Part shown: piece by piece, positions 35,092 through 49,825 of the stretch | How positions within the stretch are numbered: the first letter of the stretch is position 1 | Layout: every line of letters starts with the position of its first letter | Assembly: GCA_022496805.1 (NCBI GenBank) | Contig: CM040092.1 | Location: 15,952,113-16,016,112 of the forward strand | DNA length: 64,000 nucleotides | Source of the DNA: Pohlia nutans | Taxonomy: Eukaryota > Streptophyta > Bryopsida > Bryales > Mniaceae | Direction: 5' to 3' | Translations under genes and position numbers: made by a program | The notes under the pieces: model-generated | Seen by the model: only the letters and a program-made list of their open reading frames with translations | The model's database searches: none | Told to the model about the DNA's origin: nothing

Positions 35092-36263
35092 CACTACTAG
35101 CAAAGGTGTCGCTTCTCACTCAGAACAGTGTGAGAGTTCACTGTAAAGTACCCACCAACAAGTTTACGTTCACAGCAGTCATTCTGTAGAAACAAGGCAC
35201 ATATCTCCAATTTCAAACTGCCACCATTTGCTCAAAAATGATCCAAATCACAAACCGCAAAGTGCGTTGGAGAGATAATGAAATCTACTTTACTAATATA
35301 TTAAGAATTTACAGATTCTTATAGATTTATACGTAAACGTAGCATTTTTTGATAAACTATCTAACGTCTAGTGCTACCACCATTAGCTTTGATTACAGCC
35401 TTCATACAGTGAGGCATGCTAGCAAGGAGAACTTCAATCATCTCTAAAGACACCTCTTCCCATGCTCTTTGAATGGTGTTGACTAATTCTTCTTTGTTTT
35501 GCAGTAGCTCTTCCTTTTGGATAGTATCTTTCAAGACCATTTTTCAAGACCATCCGTTTCAAGCTATTCAAGACCATTTCAATTGAGAACTGGAGCATCA
35601 TCACTTACAAATTAGTGAATTCCTTTCTTCCACTTGATGTTATGCTCACCAAAATCCTAAAGAAGTAATGAATCCTTCCAATTCTACTATTTGTGCATTT
35701 GAGTTGCAAGCTCAAGAAACAAAACCACTAGAATTGCAACTACTCACCAAAAACACTCACACAATGTATTCACAAGCTACCACATTGGTTGAACGAAGTA
35801 TGTTTTTTGTTGAAAGGTTGTTGGAGATCCATATATGAAGCTCAAACTCACAAAAATCTGAAGTGTGTTGGCTCAAAAAGCATGGATGTTGTCTTCACGG
35901 TGTAGGAGCTACAAACACAACTTGGAGTGCAATTAATGCAATCTAATTTTTCTTAGACACATGGCTCAAATTTGCATACTAATGACACCTAGAATGTAGT
36001 TAACTTGTTTTTAAACAAACATGTGGCAGTTTCGTGAAGTTTGGAGTTGTAAATTGGGAGATATGATTTTTCAAAGTTGCACTTTTTTTTCATTGGCACT
36101 TGGAGTTCAAAAATTTGAACGTAAACTTGTTGGTGGGCACTGTACACACTTGTTCTACGTGACAAATCGCACTCACCAAGTCTTGAGCGCTTGTACAGTG
36201 AGTGCAAAGTGGCGCCATTTGGCTCACCTATTGAGTGAAAAGCGACGCCTTCTCCTTGTAGTG
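35092..36263. mobile_element. Family K element (K2) carrying a Tc1-like remnant
   Basis: Ends ACTACTAGCAAAGGTGTCGC and GCGACGCCTTCTCCTTGTAG match those of K1. Inside, GTACCCACCAACAAGTTTAC (35150) pairs with its complement near 36120, so the inverted repeats extend about 80 bp. The enclosed stretch of about 950 bp contains the tail of a Tc1-like transposase and looks like a later insertion. Confidence 0.6.
35361..35540 (-). pseudogene. Tc1/mariner transposase C-terminal fragment
   Basis: The minus-strand frame reads AWEEVSLEMIEVLLASMPHC and KAVIKANGGSTR before a stop at 35361. This is the characteristic C-terminus of Tc1-like transposases and parallels the tail of the 33-kb transposase. No catalytic region is present nearby. 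Confidence 0.72.
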
Positions 36264-37017
36264 TGAAAACCCAAGCAACTCCTTGAACTTCTTAATATTC
36301 TTCTCATCAAGCTCCTCGCTCACATGGTCGCCAGTATTCAATCCCTTTACTACTTCCTTCTCCAATCTCAACATGTTGAGGAAAGTCTGCCAATACAATG
36401 GTGATGATCCAGATCTCCACAGTGAAGCGAATCCCTGCGAATGGGAACATCCATCAAACAAACTGACTACAACAGATCCCGACCGTTTACTCCGGCCATT
36501 ATCACCAAAAACCGGGTGTAAGCGGCCCACTTCAGTCCGATACACCGGTTTTCAATGATAATGGTTGGTGCAAACAGCCGGGAGGCCCCCGCACATCGAC
36601 CTCAACCACCGACTGCAGCCGCGGCACCGGTATAAGCGGCACAGTGTTTTCGTTGGAAGATTAGCGAGATCCTGCAAGATGCCGCAACGCTCCTAGATGG
36701 TCAAAAATCTTGCAGCCGTCTGCAATCACTGTTCACGGCTGTTACAGCCGTGGTTGAGCTTCTAAGACAATATTCAATGCCTTACCGAAAATAGTGAGCC
36801 ACTCTTAACCTTCCACATGTATCTTCATCAACGAAGACTGCAGCTTGCAGCTACATGTGCGTGGGACAGGGATCTGTTGTAGTGAAAAGTGGAAACTGAT
36901 GCAAGGGCTCTTGTTATTATTTTTCTTGTGAAAGCTACTCACGGTTTGAGCTTTTACCAAAGCTTCGCTCAGTTGTTTGGACTTTCCATTTACACACAAA
37001 CTAAGTCTTGGACACAA
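36264..37017 (-). CDS. Possible exons of an unidentified minus-strand gene
   Basis: Three splice-bounded open blocks are seen: 37017 down to a GTGAGT donor near 36938 (frame ends LSEALVKAQT); 36792-36872, acceptor CTACAACAG to donor GGTTAAG (frame IPVPRTCSCKLQSSLMK); and 36285-36437, acceptor CATTCGCAG, frame with WQTFLNMLRLEKEVVKGL and EELDEKNIKKFKELLG. The phases between the second and third do not join without an extra exon, and a second frame is open in part of the third. The right end of family K copy K2 abuts the last block. It may be a gene fragment. I recognise no family. Confidence 0.25.
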
Positions 37018-37223
37018 TAATTAATCTCAAATAGAATTGCTCAGTGCAATTGCTCATTTGATGCCCTCTCACTAAAGCTTGCAGTCCCTTCAAGTGTCTC
37101 AAAATTCAAATCTGTGAATGTTTAATTGTAATCCCGTGGTCGCAATGTAGAGACCAAATTCTGAATGGGACTGAAACTGAAAGGACCCGACTGAAAGGAC
37201 CCAAGATAGTGATATTGGCATTG

Positions 37224-37720
37224 TGTTAGAAGTACAATCATTTACCGTGTTAATAATTCCTATTAAAACATGTGTTAGTTATGTACTTTGACAAAATTGT
37301 TAGTTAACAACTTGTAGGCAGCGTAGCCGTAGTAGCCGTCATAGTCGTCATAGCCGTTATGGCGGTAATAGTTGTTGTGGTGGTAATAGCCGTAGTCTTG
37401 GAGGTAATTGACTATGTGTGTTCACACTTGGTGTGAATGGTTTAAGTTACTTAAACCATTGTATAAGAGCTCGGGGATGAGGCTCTTAATCATATCTTGA
37501 TCATACCTCTATGGTTGGGTGGAGAGCTCCAATTTTATTTGCATTAGTAAAACTTCTATCTTCATAAACACTTCTTGATTTTCTACACATTGTATAGAAC
37601 ACCATGTACCATTCTTTACTTTGAGGATTAGCCATTGTAAGCTTGTACCTTTACTTTGAGAATTAGTCTTTGTAAGTTTGCATCCTTTACTTTGCTAATT
37701 AGAATCAACGTTCTCGCACA
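37224..37720 (+). repeat. LTR-like block (possible 5' LTR of a copia-type element)
   Basis: Starts TGTTAGAAGTAC and ends CTCGCACA, followed after two bases by TGGTCCAAG, which could be a primer binding site. Inside are an imperfect tandem array of GTAGCCGTC-like units (37320-37400) and a 36-bp unit (CTTTACTTTGAGGATTAGCC) repeated about three times from 37613. No gag-pol follows, so it would be a remnant. Confidence 0.4.
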
Positions 37721-39485
37721 ATTGGTCCAAGATTATTTGACCCAGAAAAGTCCTTTTAACACTGAAATCAACCCTTATGGCAACTTTGAATGAGTCCCAC
37801 TTTAAAACAAAATAAAATATGAATCGACCGGATGTGGTTTTGATTTCCTACACTCATGAAGTACACAAAAAAAGTTCACGTAAAAACTGAAGAGGTTTAA
37901 AGATTTTAAAAGAGGCTTTTTGTACAAAAACTAGAATTTGTCCTAGCTACTTAAAAAAAATCCAAAACATTTCTTTAAAATATCCAATGACGTCATTTTG
38001 GTACCAATTTTTGATTTGAAGTACATCTACATATGTGTTATTTTGAAATGATTAATTTGAAGAATTAAAAATATTATTTATTTTGTACTACAAAGCCCGC
38101 AAATGTTGATTTTTGGCAATTTTTCCCATGAAGCATAAAAACATGAAAAATAATTTACTCAACTAAAGGGTCGAACTTGAACTAAGGTATTTCAATGTAG
38201 ACACATCAATTCTACCATGGCCACCAACCCTTTCATGTATTGAGCATTTTCTACTTGTATTTATAAAACATTTAATCCCACCCTTCTCTTTGCATAAATT
38301 ATGATTATATGGAGTTTTGTAACATTACAACAATAAATATTTTGCATATAAAAGTGATATCAAAGAAGTATTTGGGTCAAAAAATTAGTCTAGAAGCCTT
38401 TTCACACTTGTTCAATTTTATTTATTACACATTTGTATCCAGCAACTTCATTTGAAGAACGACCTTGAAAATATGGAGTGAATATAGAGCTAGTTACATC
38501 CATTGTTCTTTAAATTTTGGAAGGAAATAGAGGATATAATATAAAAGATTGGATATGGATTTCATGTTAGACCTTTCAATCTTCAAATAATTTAAATACT
38601 TACATTCCTTGGCAATGAAGTTGTCTTTTATTTGCTATAGAGAAGCTTGAATTTATATTAGTGTGATAACTTAGGCACCCAAAATGCATGTGATAATAAA
38701 GAGCTTTGCAACATTGTGATGATCAATAGTGATGTGTGTAGAAATGCCATTAAAATAACACTTGGATTTGTTAGGGGTTAGGAATTGGTTTTGAATAAAT
38801 TTATTTCATGTACATCATAAAGGATTTTCAATCTAAACTTCTATGACATTTGAAACATTCTACTATAGATTAAAAAAGTTGTAAATATTGGAAGGTCTGA
38901 ATTTGAAAGACCTTTATATTACACTCACAACACTCTCTATAATCACACACTAGGTTACAAAACTGAAATTGATTAGAAAGATGTCTATAGTATTAATATG
39001 GACATGTGACAATATTGAATTTATACTTTGCATATCCTAACTATTGGTAGTTGAATGTTTGATATTATTTAATAATAATATATATAATATTATCAAAATA
39101 GAGTATATTCTTTCGATACCTATGATAGCTCAACACAAACTAAGTCAATTTCAATTTCTTGTTGAAGCCATATATATATCTTTCTTGGGAGCACCCACAG
39201 ATCTTTACCTAATAAGAGTTTAGAATCGAATGTAGATTTCCCGTTTCCATGGCTTTCAACTATATATTAAATGTGTTCACTATTATTAAAAAATAAAATT
39301 ATTTACATAAGCCTCGTTCCTAGTTTCAAGGAGATTCCAACACACTAATTATATATTATTTGGATACTATATGAATAAATCATGAATGATTTTATTTGTT
39401 TTTATTACAGCTTCTCCATAAACACTATCGATTACATTCACGATGACTCTTTAGCTGGAAAGATCTTCTTGTTTTTCAATCCATG
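37721..39485. other. AT-rich gene-free region
   Basis: I see no gene, no inverted-repeat element and no tandem array in this stretch. Confidence 0.45.
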
Positions 39486-39599
39486 CACTAGTAAAAAAGG
39501 TGGCACTGCCCAGGGAGATGCCCAAGCAAATAGTGCTCAATTCCACGCATGCATAGTGATTTGGGCATCTCCCTAGGAGTGCTACCTTTTCTACTAGTG
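39486..39599. mobile_element. Palindromic CACTA-like MITE
   Basis: CACTAGTAAAAAAGGTGGCAC at the left pairs with GCTACCTTTTCTACTAGTG at the right, flanked by ATG on both sides (3-bp duplication). GGGAGATGCCCAA and TTGGGCATCTCCC extend the pairing, so the 114 bp form a near-complete hairpin. Same end type as the element at 9459-9598. Confidence 0.7.
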
Positions 39600-40244
39600 A
39601 TGCCTTTTCCAATCAATGAAGAAAGTAACTCGTTTGAGAAGATTTTTGAAGGATGCCAATAATTTCCTCCATTACCAACGTTCAACGGATTTTTCACATG
39701 TCTATTTCAGCTTTTGCAACTCAGTGATTTAAACCCTTTTCACACTATTCGTGCTCTTTACCATCACACGAGAATGCACTATTCGTACCATTCCTTAGGG
39801 CTTGCATATGGACCAGTTGATGTGATATTAGAGAATGTGGTGACATTAAAGAGATATCGCCTCAAATCTACCAAAGGAGATACCACATGTTCACACCTGG
39901 TACATGTTCTCATCTTCCCTTCCGATGCAGCGCGACCTTCTTGCACCATCACCGATCTGCCTTGTTTCCAAAACTCCGTCAAAGACGGATTTGCATTCAC
40001 AAGAGGCCCGGTTTTGTTGTAGTAATGGGATGAGAACGGAGAACCTTGAAAAGTGTCGGTAGAAAAGTCGTGAAACAGAAAGGAGGGCTTACAATAATTG
40101 CATTCTTATGGTGGTGAGGGCGATCCGGCCGAGCTTGTTCGCAATGTGTTCACGTTAGGAATTCGATCAATGCTGTGAATGAAGGTGTAGCGATTAGCAA
40201 GGTGAAGAGGTTTAAGTTCTTTTTTTTTTTTTTTTGAAAACAGA
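39600..40244. other. Upstream region of KTN1
   Basis: Contains a poly(T) run (40220-40235) directly before the start codon, possibly a polypyrimidine tract ending in ACAG two bases before the ATG. That suggests a leader intron whose acceptor is at 40243. Nothing else was recognised. Confidence 0.4.
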
Positions 40245-44742
<4,498 letters not shown>

Positions 44743-46670
44743 ACCTCATTGGTGATAATATGGAGGGCCGACCTTCAGGGGTTAAGACAGGTATGATGCA
44801 GCTGAAGACATGGACTCTCATTGTTTGAGCTCGCTTGCCCATGTAACTTACCAGTTTTAGACTCACAGGGCATTTGATGCATAATACCCTTGGGCAGTAG
44901 TATACAGATTCTGCCTCTCTAGATCCCGGAATTGTATACTATTTATAATATATTTTTCATGCATGTTTAGGCGGGCTTGTGGTGATGGGGATTTACTGCA
45001 TTTTGAGGCCCACTTGAGTTTCTTCACGAACTTTATGGAAAATATTGTGTGCAAGCATCAACTCGGTTCATATGTATTCTTGTACTGTAGAAAATGGAGG
45101 TTCTATTCTGTCTTCTGATTTCTTACATGTCTTCTGATTATAAAGAGGTCTACCAAAGTTTAAAGAACAATGGATGTAACTAGTTCTATATTCACTTTGT
45201 AGAACATTTTTAAATTTCCACTTAACTCTTCATTCTAAAATTTGACCTTATCTGTGAATAATGGGAACATAATGTTAACACGTGACAATTTTAAAATACA
45301 AAAAATTACATACAATATTTGACAGTCTCCCTTTCCTCTCCTTGAAAATGTATGCCATTAAAAATTAAAAATCAACCTTGGTGCGAGTGTGGGATCCACG
45401 GCTGCACAAACAGAGCCAAAAATGGAAAGAAAAGAATGATGAAAAAAAATGACAAGAAGGAAAACAAGAAGAAAGACAAGAAAGAAGAGAAGAAAGAGAA
45501 TAAGATAAAAGAAAAGATAAAAGGAAAGATAAAAGAATAGATAAAAATAAGGATAAAAAATAAAAAAATAAATTGTTTGTTTACAATGTAAGTGATTGTA
45601 GAAGAACAAAAGTTGATGTTTTCTAGAGAACTTTTAGCCAATTTTTTTTAAGCCAAATATGCTCATGAAATGAGCACACTTGGTCAAGTGCCGTGATAAA
45701 TAGCAAATTGCATGTTCTAAGTCAATAATCTATAAACATTTAAATGGATGAATTTTTTTGTGAATGCCTATGCATAATATAAAGTTATCCAAAAGATCAT
45801 ATGTCTACAATAAAAAGTCATCCAAGGGACCTTTAGGGACTACCGTACCTCACTTGGTGGTTTGGTATAATATAATTAATTAAGAAGATTGGACACGATA
45901 TTTAGAAATTTAGTGAAAATATGGCAAAATTACATGATGAAATTACATTTTGAAATTCCCCAAAATTACATGGGATCCAATATCCAAAATTACATGTCTC
46001 CATCTCCTTTGTCTCATGTCACCATTTTCTCATGTCTCATGTCACCATTTTCTCATGTCTCATGTCTCACGTCTCCATTGTCTAGTTTGCCAAGTCTCAT
46101 GTCTTCTTTTGCAAAGTATAATTTCATTCACCGAAAAACAAAATATTTGAAATTTATTTTCACTATATTTGAAATGATTTTTATTCACATGTGTTTAATT
46201 ATGTTATGTTACAATTTGTATGTAACTAGACAACCTATTTTCTGGGGAAGTCATTGTCAAAATTTAGATATCCATGAGAGAACAAAAATAGGGTGTTTTT
46301 TTTTATTCATTTGAGATAAAATTTATAAAATTTTAGAAATAATATAGGGCTTTTCAAAAGCAATTTGAAAATATTCTATGAATGTTTTTCGAATATACCA
46401 TGAATATATCCTAAATATAGTATAAATAGTATAATATTCCTTCGAATATTCCAATAATTTCATAGCCTTTTATTACATACCCTTTGTTCACTCATGTATC
46501 CCAAAATTCACACTAGGTGATTTCCCCAAGACCTATTTAAAATAGTGTAAGAGTTTGAACCTCAATATGCTCGGATGACAACCTAATATTTTCTTTTCTT
46601 TTTATCCTGCATATTTTAAAAAAACTAATCTAGAACCATAAAATTCTAGATTGGTCCGTGCCGAAGTTTG
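44743..46670. other. KTN1 3' region and gene-free spacer
   Basis: A Lys-rich open frame at 45352-45540 is low-complexity purine sequence, not a gene. From 46008 to 46110, CTCATGTCACCATTTT units repeat about three times. No gene is supported. Confidence 0.45.
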
Positions 46671-46679
46671 ATACTATAG

Positions 46680-47040
46680 GGCCATTTTGGTATCAAAACC
46701 GTCTTGAGGGAGTGTGCGTGCGCCACGGTGCATAGACAGGGTTAGCTTGTGCCAATACTCAAGTCAACAGTCCCGTTAGTGGAACTGTTATGAATAGTGT
46801 GTTTGCGTTTGTGCATGCACCACTATCCGTTACACAATAGACAAGATTGATGGGCCCATGCCAGCTTGACTCCCTCACAAACGTTCTGATGACAAAACCG
46901 TCATAGAGAACATACGTGCATATGTTCACCACTATGTCTTATAAAATATAATAAGTAGGTTTGTGGCGGAGCCAAATACGACCGTTCTTGCAACGAAACT
47001 GTCGTGGAGTGTGTGCAGGTGTTCATAACCTTGGGTTATA
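46680..47040. repeat. Diverged tandem repeat (about 120-bp units)
   Basis: Three segments start at AAAACCGTCTTGAGGGAGTG, AACAGTCCCGTTAGTGGAAC-like and AAAACCGTCATAGAGAACAT, each followed by GTGC...TGCACCACTATG-like text and a GGGCCATGCC/GCGGAGCC patch. Copies are strongly diverged, so the unit length is approximate. Confidence 0.4.
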
Positions 47041-47248
47041 TAATAGATTATGACCAATCTAATTACTTATACATTCATCCATACTTTGGACATTAATCCA
47101 TTTTCCATCCAATTTCATACTATTTTCATCCAAATCTGACTTTAGTGTCCAAATTTTTATAACGAGCTGAATTTTTCATTCAAATATCTTTGCAAAATTT
47201 GATACCTTACATTGTTCAAAATATTGTTTTATGCTTTTTGGCATTTAA

Positions 47249-47782
47249 CCCTTTAACGTCCTGATTCAACACTGATTTCGAAGTTGTGTTATAAAATGTT
47301 TGATGAATAACAAAAATGGAGTTGATGTACAAAGCCAAGTTGTAAATGTCAATGTGAAGATCACATCTATATAGTTGAATTTATCATAATTTTTTTAATT
47401 AATTAATTGTAATTAAGTTTTCAAGATTTTCTATTATAATTCAATGAAAAGTCCCACACTAACCAAAAAAAATAAAAATCATTGTAATGAATTTGGAATA
47501 ACATGCACTACAAAATGGTATGATTTCCATTATTTGATTCTACTTATTTTTGAAAATCATGTTAAAGGTCTCACTTTTTGAACTAAGAATAAAACTTGAC
47601 ATAAACCAAAAAAATTTATTTAAAAAAAAAATCACAATATCTTATTTTGAAGATTCATACTGTACAAATGATAGTCAACTAACACAAGAACCAAGAGAAA
47701 TTTGAATGAATGAAAACTGTCCATGTATGTAGTCAAGAGAATAATATGAATTTGTTCATCTTCCACTTTGTGCTTCAAAGGG
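47249..47782. mobile_element. piggyBac-like MITE, family F (copy F1)
   Basis: TTAA at 47245-47248 and 47783-47786. Left end CCCTTTAACGTCC, right end GCTTCAAAGGG. A second copy in the same orientation is at 62274-62815. Both contain TTATAAAATGTTTGATGA and AACATGCACTACAA. It lies about 260 bp upstream of the EMC6 start codon. Confidence 0.75.
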
Positions 47783-48047
47783 TTAAATGCCTTACAAGTG
47801 TGATAATAAGGAGTAGAATACTTAAGTTAGATCTTCACTCCATATTCTCACACGGGCATGAAAGCACAATTTCGGGGGGTGTGATATAGAAAGTGTGAGA
47901 ATAGGGAGTTCAAAGTGGACAGTACTTTGTTCTGTGCAAGATCTCCGCTCCATATTGTCACTCCGCGCACTTTGATCAGTTGTTCTTCTTTCCTTTTCCT
48001 TTCCTTGTTGGAAGACCATTATCATTGTCGTCAACCCTGCGGTAGCT

Positions 48048-49653
48048 ATGGCGCCAACTCCACGCACGCCAGTCACGTCGTCGCGCAGTAATCGTCGTCA
48101 TCCTCTACTTCTTCTTTTTATTCTGAAATTCCCGAAGTTTGCATCAATAGTTTTTCCGATTCTTTGACTGAGGAACAGGTTTCATGGTTAGGGTTTCAAA
48201 TGCATAAACAATCGACAATCGATGATCAATCGGTTTAGGGTTTGGGCTAAGAATCAGGATTTTTGAGATGTTTGGAAGTTTGAATCAATGAGACAGAGTG
48301 TTGTTTCTGAGAGATAGGTTTGGGGTTTAGGGTTTCAAACGATTGGACTTAATAAACAATCGACAATCGACGATCAATCGGTTTAGGGTTTGGGGACAAT
48401 CGACGGGCTAAGAATCAGGATTTTCTATTTTGCCTTGAGATGTTTGGAATTTTGAATCAGTGTTTTTTGGCTTCCTGAGAGATAAGTTTGGGGTTTAGAG
48501 TTTCAAACGATTGGACTTTGTTGACAATGGACAATCAACAATCAATTTAGACAAATCTGAGCATCGGTTTAGGGTTTGGGGAAAATCAGAATCAGGGTTT
48601 TCTATTTTTCTATAGTTTGATGTCTATGGAAGTTTAAATCAGTGTTTTGTTTGGCTTTCTAAGAGAGGTTTTGGGTTTAGGGTTTCAAATGATTGGAATG
48701 AGCAGACAATCAATAATTGGAATCTGTAGGTTAAGAATCAGGAATTTTTTTTGGGCATATTTCTTGACAGGATTTTTCTGTGTTTATACAGGCAATGCCA
48801 AGGAGACGGCAAAGAAGAACGACGATGTCGACGAGGTGCCTGCTTACAGTCAGGAGAATGTTCAGCTTAACATGCGCATAATCTACTACAGGTACTTTGG
48901 AAAGATCTTTTTCTCGTTTTGTGTACTTCATTTTAGGGTTTTGTTTTTTGTTTTTTGATGTTGTGATTGATATTTGTGTGTTGGAATGCAGCCGCACGTT
49001 TTTGTCCATTGTGGGAGGCGTGATTGCGGGAGTGCTAGGGTTGACAGGAATTTCTGGCTTCCTCTGCTATTTTTTGATTATGATGCTTGCTTCTGGGGGA
49101 ATTGCTGCCAAAGCCAAGTTTGATGTGCACTCATACTTCGATTCATGGAACCGTGTTCTCTTCGATGGCATCGGGCAAGGCATGCTAGTGAGTATTCTTA
49201 CATTATCCTTCACTATCTCTCATATATTTTTTTAGCAGTTTTGAGTAGGGTATATGAGGACTTTCTCTTGTCCAATTTTTTTCTTTTTTTGACCAACACA
49301 TGCAATGTTCATGTTCATTGCTGGTTCTTGGTGATATAAAATTTGACCCCGTCTGAATTGTAATATTATCATTTTAAAATGATGTAAACATAAGTACATA
49401 TACTGACTTGGGTAATGATCTTGTGTGTTGGCTGTGGCAGTCTTTTATTCTATTCTGGACGTATCCTTTTGTCACATTTCCTTTTCGGTGATTGTCCATT
49501 TGAGTCGAATTTCTGGTTGGGAGTGTTGTTTGTATGCTGTAGAGTCTTGAAGTGTATTATTCGACTGATTTAAAAGTCATTTTTAAGTATACATTCATGT
49601 TCTTTTTCTTGACGTACCACAGATTTGCATATGATATTGTACACATTTTCTGA
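48048..49653 (+). CDS. EMC6: ER membrane protein complex subunit 6
   Basis: Five exons: 48048-48087, 48792-48891, 48992-49187, 49441-49460 and 49623-49653, 387 nt in total, 128 aa. EMC inserts tail-anchored and multipass proteins into the ER membrane, and subunit 6 is a three-helix core membrane component. A hydrophilic N-terminus is followed by YYSRTFLSIVGG and VIAGVLGLTG (helix 1), CYFLIMMLASGGIA (helix 2), FDVHSYFDSWNRVL, and a last helix across three exons (FILFWT then FAYDIVHIF), closely matching plant EMC6. The fourth exon is only 20 nt, and without it the frame is lost. Intron 1 is full of tandem repeats and intron 3 holds a family A fragment. Start chosen as the ATG in GCTATGGCG whose donor phase fits exon 2. 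Confidence 0.9.
48188..48725. repeat. Tandem array in EMC6 intron 1 with telobox motifs
   Basis: Four diverged units of about 130-150 bp, each with TTTGGGGTTTAGGGTTTCAAA, CAATCGACAATCGACGATC and GGTTTAGGGTTTGGGG, then AGAATCAGGATTTT and GTTTGGAAGTTTGAATC. TTTAGGGTTT equals the plant telobox AAACCCTAAA. Confidence 0.75.
49229..49375. mobile_element. Family A MITE fragment (A8) in EMC6 intron 3
   Basis: Matches the family A core (TTAGCAGTTTTGAGTAGGGT, GACCAACACATGCAATGTTC, GATATAAAATTTGACCCC). Both terminal CCCC/GGGG ends are lost. Confidence 0.5.
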
Positions 49654-49825
49654 GACCTACACAGCAGCATGAATGGATTGAAGGGAGTGCAGGGCTTGTA
49701 TGACTTGCAAAAGGCTTGGAAAGCATGTTGTTGGAAAGCTTGTGTACATTTTCTGAGACCTAAATACAGCAGATCAAATGGCTTGAAGAGAGTGCTGGGC
49801 TTGCCGAGCCTCTGGAAAAGCATGG
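49639..49825. repeat. Direct duplication of EMC6 terminal exon and 3' UTR
   Basis: Copy 1 begins GTACACATTTTCTGAGACCT (with the last codons and stop of EMC6). Copy 2 begins at about 49743, GTACATTTTCTGAGACCTA. Both continue CAGCA, ATG GATTGAAGGGAGTGC-like text, GGGCTTG and GGAAAGCATG. The unit is about 100 bp; the second copy lies downstream of the stop. Confidence 0.7.

Noticed and set aside
45352..45540. Lys-rich 62-codon open frame
   Set aside because: It is a purine-rich simple stretch (AAGAAAGA-type) with no complexity, and the opposite strand is equally open. This is composition, not a gene.
48188..48725. Interstitial telomere (TTTAGGG) tract
   Set aside because: TTTAGGGTTT occurs once or twice per longer unit of about 140 bp, not in consecutive heptamers. 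These are telobox-like motifs in an intron array.
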